Notes under the pieces: generated by a model
What the model was told of the DNA's origin: nothing
The model's database searches: none
What the model saw: the letters and a program-made list of their open reading frames with translations, nothing else
Program-made: the position numbers and the translations under genes
Assembly: GCF_018122655.1 (NCBI RefSeq)
Contig: NZ_JAGRQC010000001.1
Span: 248,001 to 312,000, forward strand
DNA length: 64,000 nt
Origin: Stakelama marina
Lineage (GTDB): Bacteria; Pseudomonadota; Alphaproteobacteria; Sphingomonadales; Sphingomonadaceae
Reading direction: 5' to 3'
Shown: piece after piece, positions 1-8,435 of the stretch
How positions within the stretch are numbered: the first letter of the stretch is position 1
Layout: each line of letters starts with the position of its first letter

Positions 1-90
1 CCCACACTGGAGATCGTACGCGCCGAGGCGGCGGGAGGAACGGTCACGCCCGCGCAACTGGCGTTCCGCGCGGCGTGGCTGGGAAAGTAA
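1..90 (+). CDS. C-terminal end of an unidentified protein (partial)
   Basis: The first 29 codons visible are open and end with TAA at 88-90. The residues read PTLEIVRAEAAGG and later end in AAWLGK. Codon use matches the neighbours, with GC-rich third positions. The tail is too short to assign a family, and the start lies outside the window. Confidence 0.45.
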   Translation, partial: PTLEIVRAEAAGGTVTPAQLAFRAAWLGK

Positions 91-125
91 AGGGCGCCCG
101 CGGCCCGGCAATTTCGTGACGGCAG

Positions 126-152
126 GCCGGGGTGGGACAAGCCCACCCCGGC
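126..152 (-). terminator. stem-loop at the 3' end of the OmpA-family gene
   Basis: An 11-bp perfect inverted repeat (126-136 with 142-152, 5-nt loop) lies 9 nt beyond the stop codon of the minus-strand OmpA-family gene and also follows the plus-strand gene that ends at 90. There is no clear T-run on either side, so it could serve both genes as a weak intrinsic terminator or an RNA end protector. Confidence 0.5.
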
Positions 153-160
153 ACGCGTCT

Positions 161-1063
161 TCAGAGTTCGTCGAGACCCTTGCTGACGAGGATGTTGACC
201 GCCACGCGGCGGTTCTGCGCCTTGCCCGCCGCCGTCGCGTTGCTTGCCGCCGGGTCCGCTTCGGACATCCCGGTCGGGGTCAGCATGCGATAGGGTTTCC
301 AGCCGCACGCCTGCTGCAGATAATTGACGACGTTGCCGGCGCGCTTTTCGCTGAGCCGCTGGTTGTATTCCTGGCTGCCCGTCGAATCGGTATAGCCCAC
401 CACCAGCAGCAGGGCGTTGTCCATATTCTCGGCCGTGCTCGCGGTGGTGCAGAGATTTTGCTTCGCCTCGGGAGACAGCACCGCCTTGCCGGTGTCGAAG
501 TTCACGTTCGTCGTGCTCTTGACGTTATACTGGTCGATATCGCCGACATGGCCGCGCAGCGCTTTGGTCGCCGCGGCATTCTGCGCGATCGCCTCGCCCT
601 GTTCGCCGAACTGCTGATCGGTGCCATTGTGGATCATCGACGCGGTCCTGAGGTCCTTGTTCTTGAGATGGACCTCGCTTGCCAGCAGCATGTCGCCGGA
701 TTGCAGCGTCTCGACGCGGACCGGCAAGCCGTTCATCAGCGCATTCGCCGAAAGCTTGCTACTGCTGAGGCCCAGGAAACCGCCGCTGGACCTGATCTTC
801 GTAGCGTCGCTGATGGCAATTGCCTTGGTGGTGCCATCGGCGGTCGTGACCTGCATGCTGCCGTCGTTGCGTGCCGAGATGATGCCTTCGACATCGGGGC
901 CTTCGGTCATCTCGGCCGGATCGGGCAGACGTTCGCCCGTCACGGTCACCTGGTCATCGATTGCGGACGGATCCTGTAGCGGTTGCGCCAGGCCGGGGGC
1001 GGCAGTGCCGGCGAGCATGGCAAGCACCAGCAGGGCTCGCGGGCTGTTGGACATGACACTCAT
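161..1063 (-). CDS. OmpA-family outer-membrane/peptidoglycan-associated protein
   Basis: A 300-aa protein with an N-terminal signal peptide (hydrophobic stretch about residues 9-25, ending AAPGLAQ). Residues about 55-150 resemble the small beta domain of DUF5666-type proteins. The last ~120 residues form an OmpA C-terminal domain, with the NVNFDTGKAVLSPEA segment, then GYTDSTGSQEYNQRLSEKRA and a final NRRVAVNIL. That domain binds peptidoglycan non-covalently in the periplasm. The start is supported by AAGGAG at 1071-1076, seven bases ahead of the ATG. The gene stands alone with its own 3' hairpin. The exact role is unknown; envelope stability is an inference from the family. Confidence 0.85.
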   Translation of the reverse strand: MSVMSNSPRALLVLAMLAGTAAPGLAQPLQDPSAIDDQVTVTGERLPDPAEMTEGPDVEGIISARNDGSMQVTTADGTTKAIAISDATKIRSSGGFLGLSSSKLSANALMNGLPVRVETLQSGDMLLASEVHLKNKDLRTASMIHNGTDQQFGEQGEAIAQNAAATKALRGHVGDIDQYNVKSTTNVNFDTGKAVLSPEAKQNLCTTASTAENMDNALLLVVGYTDSTGSQEYNQRLSEKRAGNVVNYLQQACGWKPYRMLTPTGMSEADPAASNATAAGKAQNRRVAVNILVSKGLDEL

Positions 1064-1582
1064 TGCGGAACTCCTTCAAAAAACCAATCGGTCCGGGCGT
1101 GCGTGATCGCAGCTTGTCCCCGACCGCTGCCCCGTCGCGCATTTTCCACCTTTCGCGCAGATGAACGTGGCGGCGCTCGCGGCGCTTGCCCGGTTGGTTC
1201 GAGGTGATCGCGGGGCGAGTGGATGCAGGCCGTGCGGGACAGAGGAGGCTCTCGGCGCCGGTATCGCTCTGCCTTCCGCAGGCTTCGATTCGCGATCGGG
1301 AGCGAGTCCGCGGTCGCGGTGGAGAGGGCGGAGTTGAGCTATCCCAGCAGGAATAGCGGCCTCGATGACGAGGCCACACAGGGGCGCGTTACCCGAAATC
1401 GTGCCGTGGAGTTCCTGTCGAAACCCGAGATGACGAAGTTCAATTTCGGAAACAATTTGCTGCAATTCAGCGCCATTGAAAGTCGATTGTGCAGTGCAGC
1501 CACGAATTACCCTTGTGCAAGCGAGTCGAGATCGACAGTCTGCTTGGACAATAAGAACCGGGAACCCGGTAGGGAGAGGTTG
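1064..1582. other. 519-nt intergenic region
   Basis: The region lies between the OmpA-family gene and a small plus-strand ORF. The part near 1420-1520 is noticeably more AT-rich than its surroundings, which fits a promoter region, but I could not pick a convincing -35/-10 pair. Open frames here have no start signal and do not look like any family. No RNA gene or mobile element was recognised. Confidence 0.5.
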
Positions 1583-1693
1583 ATGAACGAAGCAACAATA
1601 GTGCTGCTGTCGGTTTGCGCACTCGGGACTTTGGGGACACTTGGCGCGATCGGTGTCGCGGCGAGGAAAAAGGTCACCGGTCGCGACGGATAA
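1583..1693 (+). CDS. small hypothetical single-pass membrane protein (36 aa)
   Basis: The ORF codes for 36 residues: a short polar N-terminus, one hydrophobic segment (about residues 5-26, rich in Leu, Gly and Ala) and a basic tail (ARKKVTGRDG). A strong ribosome binding site, AGGGAGAGG, lies 1571-1579, just ahead of the ATG. The pattern fits a one-span inner-membrane peptide with its basic end in the cytoplasm. I recognise no family. It is supported by the RBS and composition only. Confidence 0.45.
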   Translation: MNEATIVLLSVCALGTLGTLGAIGVAARKKVTGRDG

Positions 1694-1917
1694 CGGGGGC
1701 GATTGGTCCAGCGATACGCTTGGCGTACTGGTTTTCGCCTCGGTTCTTTGCCGGTTCTTTACAGCGCGGGCAGCGTGATTTGCCTGTCTGCGCGCTTGCG
1801 GCTATGAGGTCGCGCCTTGCTTCGGGAGTTTTCGAAATGATCCAGTGCAACCGCTGACGCGGTAAGCCGTAACCGGTGGAGCGATCCGCCGATCTGGATC
1901 TCTGGTTCGAGAACATC

Positions 1918-2697
1918 ATGCGAAAACTGAACAACAAGACGTGCGTCGTCACCGGCGCCGCGCGGGGAATTGGTCGTGCGATCGCCGCGCGATTCCATGA
2001 AGAGGGCGCTCGCGTGGTCGCGACCGACCGCGACGAGGCTGCGGGTGCGGCGACCGCCGCAGAGATCGGGTGCGAATTCGAGCGGCTCGATATAGGCGAG
2101 GAGCGCGACTGGCAGCGGCTGGCCGAGTGCGTTCCGACCGCCGACATCGTCGTCAACAATGCGGGCGTTACGGGGTTCGAGCAGGGGACGGTGCCACACG
2201 ATCCCGAACATGCGAGCCTCGACGACTGGCGTGCGGTGCATCGCATCAATCTCGACGGCACGTTCCTGGGCTGTCGCTATGCGATCGGCGCGATGAAAGC
2301 GCGCGGGACCGGGTCGATCATCAACATCTCGTCGCGCTCCGGCATGGTCGGCATCCCGCTGGCCGCGGCCTATGCGTCGTCCAAGGCGGCGATCCGCAAC
2401 CACAGCAAGACCGTCGCGCTCTATTGCGCGCAGCAGGGATGGCAGATCCGCTGCAACTCGATCCATCCGGCCGCCGTGCTGACGCCGATGTGGGAGCCGA
2501 TGCTGGGGATGGGGCCGGACCGGGAGCAGCGTATGGCGGCGCTCGTCGCCGATACGCCGCTGAAGCGGTTCGGCATGCCCGAGGAGGTCGCCGCGGTCGC
2601 GCTGATGCTCGCGGGCGACGAGGCTGCCTATGTGACGGGGGCCGAACTGACGATCGATGGCGGCCTTCTGGCCGGATCGGCGGCATCGCCGGGCTGA
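1918..2697 (+). CDS. SDR-family NAD(P)-dependent oxidoreductase
   Basis: A 259-aa classical short-chain dehydrogenase. It has the Rossmann cofactor motif TGAARGIG (residues 12-19), the NNAG motif, and the catalytic Ser, then Tyr-x3-Lys in YASSK. The C-terminus has the usual [10 protein letters not shown]. Asp after beta-strand 2 (ATDRD) suggests NAD preference, which is an inference. The ATG at 1918 gives the usual SDR length; a GTG at 1876 in frame would add a non-conserved 14 residues. Substrate unknown: hydroxysteroid dehydrogenases and 3-oxoacyl-ACP reductases share this architecture. No linked pathway genes are present. Confidence 0.85.
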   Translation: MRKLNNKTCVVTGAARGIGRAIAARFHEEGARVVATDRDEAAGAATAAEIGCEFERLDIGEERDWQRLAECVPTADIVVNNAGVTGFEQGTVPHDPEHASLDDWRAVHRINLDGTFLGCRYAIGAMKARGTGSIINISSRSGMVGIPLAAAYASSKAAIRNHSKTVALYCAQQGWQIRCNSIHPAAVLTPMWEPMLGMGPDREQRMAALVADTPLKRFGMPEEVAAVALMLAGDEAAYVTGAELTIDGGLLAGSAASPG

Positions 2698-2723
2698 GCC
2701 GATCGTCCGGCGCTCAAACAGAA

Positions 2724-2757
2724 ACGGGGTGGCGCGCCGATTGCGCGTCCGCCCCGT
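2724..2757. terminator. bidirectional terminator between the SDR gene and nusG
   Basis: An imperfect GC-rich hairpin starts ACGGGG and ends CCCCGT, with a second GC-rich block inside. It is followed by TCTTTC on the plus strand. It sits between the convergent ends of the SDR gene (2697) and nusG (2791). Confidence 0.55.
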
Positions 2758-2790
2758 CTTTCGATGATCGCTGCCGCGTCGGTCGCGGGC

Positions 2791-3327
2791 TTATTTGGAG
2801 CGTTCGACCTGATCGAAATCGAGTTCGACGGGCGTCGCGCGGCCGAAGATCGACACCGACACCTTGACCTTGGACTTGTCGAAATCGAGTTCTTCGACGA
2901 CGCCGTTGAAGCTGGCGAAGGGGCCTTCGAGCACCTTGATCGAGTCGCCGATCTCGTAGTCGATCTTGACCTGCTGCTTGGGCGCGGCGGCGGCTTCCTC
3001 CTTGGTGTTGAGGATGCGCGCGGCCTCTGCCTCGCTGATCGGCTGCGGCTTGCCGCTCGACCCGAGAAAGCCCGTCACCTTCGGCGTGTTCTTGACGAGG
3101 TGATAGACGTCGTCGTTCATGTTGAGCTTCGCCAGCACATAGCCGGGGAAGAACTTGCGTTCGGACTGAACCTTCTTGCCGCGGCGAACCTCGGTCACGG
3201 TTTCGGTCGGTACCTCGACCTCCTCGACCAGCGCCTCGAGCCCCATGCGCTCGGCCTCGGCCATGATCGCGTCACGAACCTTGTTCTCGAAGCCCGAATA
3301 GGCGTGAATGATGTACCAGCGCGACAT
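2791..3327 (-). CDS. nusG: transcription termination/antitermination protein NusG
   Basis: A 178-aa protein of the usual NusG length. The N-terminal NGN domain starts MSRWYIIHAYSGFENKV and contains the FFPGYVLAKL segment. The C-terminal KOW domain (about residues 125-178) contains VLEGPFASFNGVVEEL. NusG binds RNA polymerase and links it to Rho, Nus factors or the ribosome. The ATG at 3327 is preceded by GGAG. It follows secE with 14 nt between them, and both probably share one transcript. The rplK-rpoBC genes that often follow do not: a terminator and the convergent SDR gene lie directly downstream. Confidence 0.95.
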   Translation of the reverse strand: MSRWYIIHAYSGFENKVRDAIMAEAERMGLEALVEEVEVPTETVTEVRRGKKVQSERKFFPGYVLAKLNMNDDVYHLVKNTPKVTGFLGSSGKPQPISEAEAARILNTKEEAAAAPKQQVKIDYEIGDSIKVLEGPFASFNGVVEELDFDKSKVKVSVSIFGRATPVELDFDQVERSK

Positions 3328-3341
3328 GTGCTCCGCTTCTC

Positions 3342-3539
3342 TTAATTGGCCAGCGACAACAGGGCCTTGACGATCGCGTCGAAGCCCGAATCGATGATGA
3401 GGAAGAACACGCCCAGCATGAAGGTCATGATCATCACCATGACCGCGGTCATGATCGTTTCGCGCCGCGTCGGCCAGACCACCTTGGCGGTCTCTGCGCG
3501 GACCTGACGCATGAATTCTACGGGAGAGGTCTTCGCCAC
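3342..3539 (-). CDS. secE: preprotein translocase subunit SecE
   Basis: A 65-aa single-span SecE. It begins MAKTSPVEFMRQVRAE, has the conserved KVVWPTRRET motif at the amphipathic helix, and one hydrophobic span (about residues 31-52). It is the essential clamp subunit of the SecYEG translocon in the inner membrane. The start is a GTG at 3539; a second in-frame GTG at 3548 would add three residues but leaves little room for the AGAAG-type RBS. Gene order tRNA-Trp - secE - nusG is common in bacteria. Confidence 0.93.
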   Translation of the reverse strand: MAKTSPVEFMRQVRAETAKVVWPTRRETIMTAVMVMIMTFMLGVFFLIIDSGFDAIVKALLSLAN

Positions 3540-3651
3540 TTGTCGCACTCTTCTCGTTCAAATCGGTACCGGCCGCGGGGCATAGAGCCGCTGCCCGGTT
3601 CTTTATGGAAGAAACCGGCGCGGCCCATCCACGCTGTCGGATTGGAAACGG

Positions 3652-3680
3652 CATCTAGCGATTAACGGCGACCGGTGCAA
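3652..3680 (-). promoter_or_regulatory. candidate sigma-70 promoter for secE-nusG
   Basis: On the minus strand TTGCAC (3680-3675) and TAGATG (3657-3652) are spaced by exactly 17 bp. This would give a leader of roughly 105 nt ahead of secE. It is a good match to the housekeeping consensus by eye, without experimental support. Confidence 0.45.
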
Positions 3681-3711
3681 GCCGCCAGATCGCGCGGCGC
3701 TGCGTGCTATC

Positions 3712-3739
3712 TTGCCCGCGTCGCCGAAGCGGGTAGATA
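3712..3739 (+). promoter_or_regulatory. candidate promoter for the entericidin-like gene at 3774
   Basis: TTGCCC at 3712-3717 and TAGATA at 3734-3739 are separated by 16 bp on the plus strand, with the start codon 34 bp downstream. No EcfG-type GGAAC box is present here, unlike upstream of the second entericidin gene. Confidence 0.35.
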
Positions 3740-3773
3740 GAAGCATCTCAACGCTTGCTAGGGGTTACCAGAG

Positions 3774-3905
3774 ATGCGCGCATGGGCCATGTTGCTGATC
3801 GCCGGAGCGGTCGTCTTGAGCGGCTGCAACACGATCGAGGGTGTCGGTCGCGACGTCCAGTCGGTGGGCAACACCGTCGCCAAGACCGCCAACGGCGCGA
3901 AATAG
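3774..3905 (+). CDS. entericidin A/B-family small lipoprotein (first copy)
   Basis: A 43-aa ORF with a lipoprotein signal peptide ending in the lipobox LSGC (Cys18). The mature peptide NTIEGVGRDVQSVGNTVAKTANGAK is the typical entericidin pattern of small residues with regularly placed Gly and Val. In enterobacteria the entericidin pair is a lipoprotein antidote/toxin system linked to stationary-phase lysis; whether sphingomonad copies do this is not established. The gene lies on the strand opposite to tRNA-Trp, secE and nusG, between tRNA-Trp and secE. A close relative is at 51446-51586. Confidence 0.8.
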   Translation: MRAWAMLLIAGAVVLSGCNTIEGVGRDVQSVGNTVAKTANGAK

Positions 3906-3967
3906 CGCGGCGGTTGGCGCACGCGGCGCCGAAACGCTGCGGTTTCTGCTGATGCTATTGCGGGAAA

Positions 3968-4043
3968 TGGCAGGAGTGGCAGGATTCGAACCCGCGGCCC
4001 TCGGTTTTGGAGACCGATGCTCTACCAACTGAGCTACACTCCT
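3968..4043 (-). tRNA. trnW: tRNA-Trp (anticodon CCA)
   Basis: The minus strand reads a complete cloverleaf. The acceptor stem AGGAGTG pairs with CACTCCT. The D-arm contains AGCTCAGTTGGTAGAGC, the anticodon loop is CTCCAAA with CCA, and the T-arm contains GGTTCGAATCC. The discriminator is G and the 3' CCA is encoded (3970-3968). It lies upstream of secE-nusG, a widely conserved arrangement. Confidence 0.96.
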
Positions 4044-4055
4044 GTGCGGAGGCGG

Positions 4056-4084
4056 GCTGTAGCGATACGCGGGCCGGGGGGCAA
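4056..4084 (-). promoter_or_regulatory. candidate promoter of tRNA-Trp
   Basis: TTGCCC (4084-4079) and TACAGC (4061-4056) lie 17 bp apart on the minus strand. The -10 box ends 12 nt before the mature tRNA 5' end, which would give a leader of only a few bases. Confidence 0.45.
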
Positions 4085-4103
4085 GAGGGTCTTGCGATGC
4101 TTG

Positions 4104-6473
4104 TCAGGCGGCAGCGCTGTCGCGCCCATGGCGCTGCGCCAGCGCGCGAGCTTCGCCGACCGGTAGCGGGCGGCCGAAATAATAGCCCTGCACCTTGGTA
4201 CAGCCGAGCTGCTGGATCATCTGATGCTCTTCCTCGGTCTCGACGCCCTCTGCGGTCGTGCCCATGCCGAGGCTCTGCGCCAGCGCGACCACGGCGCGGA
4301 TGATTGCGACCGCCTCGCGCTCGTTTTTGGATGCGCCCTGCACGAAGCTGCGGTCGATCTTGATCGTAGAAAAGCGCGTGCGCGACAGATAGCCGAGCGA
4401 GGAGTAGCCGGTGCCGAAATCGTCGAGCGACAGCCGGATGCCGAGATCGATGAGCTTGTCGAGCACCTGAACCGCGCAGGTTCCTTCGTGCATGAACACG
4501 CTTTCGGTGACTTCGAGTTCGAGCCGGTCGGGATGCAGCCCGCTTTGCGCCAGCGTTTGCGTGACGAGGTTGAAGAAGTTCGGATTGTGGAGCTGTTCGG
4601 GCGAGACGTTGACCGCGATGCGGGTGGAGTCGTTCCACCTGGCGGCTTCGTGGCAGGCGGTGCGCAAAACCCATTCGCCGATCGGCGCGATCAGGCGCGC
4701 ATCCTCGGCCAGCGGCACGAACTTGGACGGCGGGATGTTGCCATATTCGGGATGCGTCCAGCGCAGCAGTGCTTCAAAGCCCTTCAGCGCGCCGCTGCCG
4801 GCCTCCACCACGGGTTGATATTGAAGGTGGAACTGATCGTTCTTGAGCGCGCTGCGCAGCGCGATTTCTAGCACGCGGCGTTCCTCTGCCTCGACATGGA
4901 GCTGCGGTTCATAGGCGTGGAACACGCCGCCGCCCGCATCCTTCGACCGGTACAGCGCAAGATCCGCCGACCGGATAAGCATTTCGGCGGTGCGGCCGTC
5001 GCGCGGGCCGATCGCAATGCCGACGCTGGCGCCGATATAGAGGGTGTGCTGATCGACCTCATAGGGGGCGGACAGAGCGTCGATGATCTGCCGCGCGAGA
5101 CGGTCGATCGCCGCAGTATCGCGCGCGTCGCGGACGACGACGGCAAATTCATCGCCGCCCAGCCGACCGATCATCTCGTTTTCGGTCATCAGCTGCGACA
5201 GCCGCTGCGATACGCGGCTGAGCAGGCGGTCGCCGATCGGGTGGCCGAGCGTATCGTTGACTGCCTTGAACCGGTCGAGGTCGATCATCATGAAGGCGCA
5301 GCGCGTGCCCCATTTCTCGGCCTCGGCCATAGCGCCTGCGAGCGTTTCGTTGATGAGCAGGCGGTTGGGAAGGCCGGTCAGCGTGTCATAGCGCGCCATG
5401 CGGTTGATCTTGTCCGCCGACTCGCGCGCCTCGGTCACGTCGGAGCCGACGCCGCGGAATCCGATGAACGAGCCGCTGTCGTCGAAGCGCGGGCTGGCGG
5501 TCATTTCCCACCAGCGCTCCTGATCCTCCACATATACGGGAAGCAGGAGGTCGCGGAAGCTTTCGCGCGCGTTGAGCTTTTTAGAAAGGTCGCGCAGACC
5601 GGCGGCGAAATTGCCCTTTTCCCATGTCGGCCCCGCGAGGATTTCGAGGAACGAGCGGCCGTTGACGGTCGTCGGATCGACGCCGATCGACCGCGCGAAG
5701 CGCGGGCTTGCGCGCACGACGCGGCGCTGCGCGTCGATCTCCCACAACCAGTCGGCATCGGCATCTTCGAACTCGCGGAGCAACAGGCTGACGGTTTCGT
5801 CGCGCTCCGCTAGCGCGATTTCATTGGCGCGCAGCGTCACCAGCGCCTTGCCGCGTTCGAAGCAGGCGGTCGCCAGCAGTAGCGTGAAGACGAGCGACGT
5901 TGCGGCAAGCGTAAGGCTGGCCGTGGAGAAGAACAGAAATGCCATCGCGCCGCCGACCACCGACAGGAACAGGATCGTCGCCAGCGGTAGCGCCGCCATT
6001 GCCATGGCCGATGCGGTCATCAACAGCGATACGACGACGGTCAGGCCCAATATCGCGCCGGTATCGGCGGACAGCCCGAATGCGAGCGGCGGTATCGCCC
6101 ATACGGCCGCAAGCGCCGCGCCGTCGAGCCAGGTGTCGCGAATGCGGTCAAGCGTGGCGGTTTCGGTCGTGTGCTTGCGCACCGACAGCCGGCGCAGTGC
6201 GACGGCGGTCGCGACCGTCGCAACCAGCGCTCCCCAACCATAAAGCTGCAACAGCGGGACGGCGCGGCTGAAGAGCAGCACGACCAGTGCCGCCGCCACG
6301 GCATTGGCCGCAACGGCGAACAGTGCGAGCTGGCCGGCCGCGTTGAGCTGGGCGGCGCGAACCGGCCCCCAGTCGCTGGTTCCGCGCGGTTCGCGAAGGC
6401 CCAACAGCGCGAGCGAATCGACTCGCGTGTCGGCGAATTGGGTTCTGGCATGGTTGGTCACGCCAGCCGACAT
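4104..6473 (-). CDS. membrane-anchored PAS-GGDEF-EAL cyclic-di-GMP signalling protein
   Basis: A 789-aa protein. The first ~210 residues carry several hydrophobic spans (for example AAALVVLLFSRAVPLLQLYGWGALVATVATAVAL). A PAS domain follows (about 240-350, ending in the PAC-like GFRGVGSDVTEARES). The GGDEF domain has an intact RLGGDEF active site. The EAL domain contains EALLRW, NVSPEQL, DDFGTGYSS and the catalytic-site KIDRSFV and TAEGVET. Both enzyme domains look competent, so the protein could make or degrade c-di-GMP. No RxxD inhibitory site precedes GGDEF. It is 74 nt downstream of the FAAL gene on the same strand. The stimulus is unknown. Confidence 0.9.
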   Translation of the reverse strand: MSAGVTNHARTQFADTRVDSLALLGLREPRGTSDWGPVRAAQLNAAGQLALFAVAANAVAAALVVLLFSRAVPLLQLYGWGALVATVATAVALRRLSVRKHTTETATLDRIRDTWLDGAALAAVWAIPPLAFGLSADTGAILGLTVVVSLLMTASAMAMAALPLATILFLSVVGGAMAFLFFSTASLTLAATSLVFTLLLATACFERGKALVTLRANEIALAERDETVSLLLREFEDADADWLWEIDAQRRVVRASPRFARSIGVDPTTVNGRSFLEILAGPTWEKGNFAAGLRDLSKKLNARESFRDLLLPVYVEDQERWWEMTASPRFDDSGSFIGFRGVGSDVTEARESADKINRMARYDTLTGLPNRLLINETLAGAMAEAEKWGTRCAFMMIDLDRFKAVNDTLGHPIGDRLLSRVSQRLSQLMTENEMIGRLGGDEFAVVVRDARDTAAIDRLARQIIDALSAPYEVDQHTLYIGASVGIAIGPRDGRTAEMLIRSADLALYRSKDAGGGVFHAYEPQLHVEAEERRVLEIALRSALKNDQFHLQYQPVVEAGSGALKGFEALLRWTHPEYGNIPPSKFVPLAEDARLIAPIGEWVLRTACHEAARWNDSTRIAVNVSPEQLHNPNFFNLVTQTLAQSGLHPDRLELEVTESVFMHEGTCAVQVLDKLIDLGIRLSLDDFGTGYSSLGYLSRTRFSTIKIDRSFVQGASKNEREAVAIIRAVVALAQSLGMGTTAEGVETEEEHQMIQQLGCTKVQGYYFGRPLPVGEARALAQRHGRDSAAA

Positions 6474-6547
6474 AACCGGCCTAGGTTAGCGCTTGGTTAT
6501 GCTTGCACAAATTTCGCCGATATTTCCGGGCTTGCCGTAACCGCCAC

Positions 6548-8323
6548 TCAAGCGGCGATGCTGTAGGGCTTGATCTCTCCGGCGAGATACAGGTTGCGCG
6601 CCTTCGCCCGGCTGAGCTTGCCCGAGCTGGTGCGCGGGAGGGTACGGGGCGGGACGAGTTCGACGACGCAGTTCATGCCGGTGATCGACCGGACGCGTTC
6701 GCGAATATCGTCGCGCAGGCGCGAACGTTCACTATCGTCCGACGTGCGGCACTGGACGAGTACCGCCGGGGTTTCCTCTCCGCCCGGCGTTGTGATCGCA
6801 AAGGCGGCGATGTCGCCGGCCTTGAACCCCGGCAATTGTTCGACGGCCCATTCGATGTCCTGCGGCCAGTGATTCTTGCCGTTGATGATGATCATGTCCT
6901 TGGCGCGGCCGACGATATAGACATAGCCGTCGGACATGTAGCCCATGTCGCCGGTATCGAGCCAACCGTCCGCCATGCACGCATCGGTCGCGTCCTGATC
7001 GCGGAAATAACCGACCATGACCGACGGGCCGCGACACCAGACCTTGCCGATCGCGCGTTCGGGCAGCGGGGTGCCGTCTTCCTCGCGGATCTCGACCTCC
7101 ATATCGCGGACCGGTCGGCCGCAATTGACGATCGCCCGAAAACGCTGGGGACGGTCGTCATTATCGGCTTGGCTGCCGGAAAGCTGGGTTTCCTCGACCA
7201 GTTCGACCTGGATGCCTTCGCCCGGCGGCATGATCGACACCGCGAGCGTCGCCTCTGCCAGCCCATAGCTCGGCAGGAAGGCCGACGCCTTGAATCCCGC
7301 ATCGGCGAACGCGTCGACGAAGCTCTGCATCACATCGGGGCGGATCATGTCGGCGCCGTTGCCCGCGACGCGCCAGCGCGACAGGTCGAACCGGTCGGAC
7401 GCCTTGGTCTGGCTGGACATGCGGCGTGCGCAGATGTCGTAGCCGAAGGTCGGCGAATAGCTGAGCGTCGTGCCCTTGTTGCGGCTGATGAGGTCGAGCC
7501 ACGCCAGCGGGCGGCGGGCGAAATCCTCGGTCTTCAGATAGTCGGTCGAAACCTGGTTGGCGACCGGCGACAGAAAGCAGCCGACCAGCCCCATATCGTG
7601 ATACCAGGGAAGCCATGAAACGCAGCGGTCGGTATCGACAAGCTCCATTCCGTGCGAATGCGCGGCGAGGTTGTTGAGCAGCGCATGGTGGGTGATCGCG
7701 ACGCCGTGCGGGAACCGCGTCGAGCCGCTGGAATATTGCAGATAGGCGATGTCGTCGGGCTTTGCCTCCGGCAGCGGCGCGGCCGGGGCCTCCGTCTCGG
7801 CGAAGCTCTGCCAGTCGATGCCGCGAATGCCGCACTGGGCGGCCGCCTCACCGGCGAAGTCGGAAAGCTCTGCCGGATAGACGAGCATCAGCGGATCGCA
7901 GCTCTGGAGCTGGACGCGAAGCTGGTCGATATAGGATTCGCGGCCGCCGAAGCTGGTCGGCAGCGGCAGGGGAACCGGCCAGGCGCCGGCATAGATCACG
8001 CCGAAGAACAGCGCTGCGAATTCGGGCACGGTTTCGGCGATCAGCGCGATCCGGTCCTCGGGCTTCACCCCGGCGGCGATCAGGCGATAGGCCTGTTTCA
8101 GCGCATCTTCGCGCAGCTCGGAAAAGGGATAGGGACGCGTCAGCGTCCCACGCGGATCGTGGAAGTTCAGTCCCCGGACGCCGCGCGCGGCATATTCGAG
8201 CGCCTCCGGCACCGTCGCGAAATCCGCGAAACGGCGGGGAAGGGCATCGGCGGTCGGTGTCGGCGAAAGCGCGGCCGTGGCGCCGTCCTTTGCCGTTTTC
8301 ACTTCTGAAACCATCGTCGTCAT
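6548..8323 (-). CDS. fatty acyl-AMP ligase (FAAL) family protein
   Basis: A 591-aa adenylate-forming enzyme. Motifs include the P-loop-like YLQYSSGSTRFPHGV, SWLPWYHDMGLVG, the adenine-binding PSYGLAEATLAVS, WLDTGDMGYM, and the C-terminal PRTLPRTSSGKLSRAKAR with the lysine used in adenylation. The family activates fatty acids as acyl-adenylates and hands them to an acyl carrier protein rather than to CoA. No ACP, PKS or NRPS gene is nearby, so the acceptor is unknown. The ATG at 8323 gives normal length; 38 further in-frame codons upstream look non-coding. It is divergent from recX. Confidence 0.88.
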   Translation of the reverse strand: MTTMVSEVKTAKDGATAALSPTPTADALPRRFADFATVPEALEYAARGVRGLNFHDPRGTLTRPYPFSELREDALKQAYRLIAAGVKPEDRIALIAETVPEFAALFFGVIYAGAWPVPLPLPTSFGGRESYIDQLRVQLQSCDPLMLVYPAELSDFAGEAAAQCGIRGIDWQSFAETEAPAAPLPEAKPDDIAYLQYSSGSTRFPHGVAITHHALLNNLAAHSHGMELVDTDRCVSWLPWYHDMGLVGCFLSPVANQVSTDYLKTEDFARRPLAWLDLISRNKGTTLSYSPTFGYDICARRMSSQTKASDRFDLSRWRVAGNGADMIRPDVMQSFVDAFADAGFKASAFLPSYGLAEATLAVSIMPPGEGIQVELVEETQLSGSQADNDDRPQRFRAIVNCGRPVRDMEVEIREEDGTPLPERAIGKVWCRGPSVMVGYFRDQDATDACMADGWLDTGDMGYMSDGYVYIVGRAKDMIIINGKNHWPQDIEWAVEQLPGFKAGDIAAFAITTPGGEETPAVLVQCRTSDDSERSRLRDDIRERVRSITGMNCVVELVPPRTLPRTSSGKLSRAKARNLYLAGEIKPYSIAA

Positions 8324-8435
8324 AATCTTGTTCTCGCGCCCCTGGTTGCGAACGGGCCGTTGTGGATCGAATCCCCAGCCATCTGGTACGCACTGACGTT
8401 CAAAATCGGTTGGCACTGTGGCACAAACATGGCGC

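Noticed and set aside
1066..1087. GGAAC box upstream of the plus-strand region near 1066
   Set aside because: It overlaps the complement of the AAGGAG ribosome binding site of the minus-strand OmpA-family gene, and no CGTT follows at 16-17 nt.
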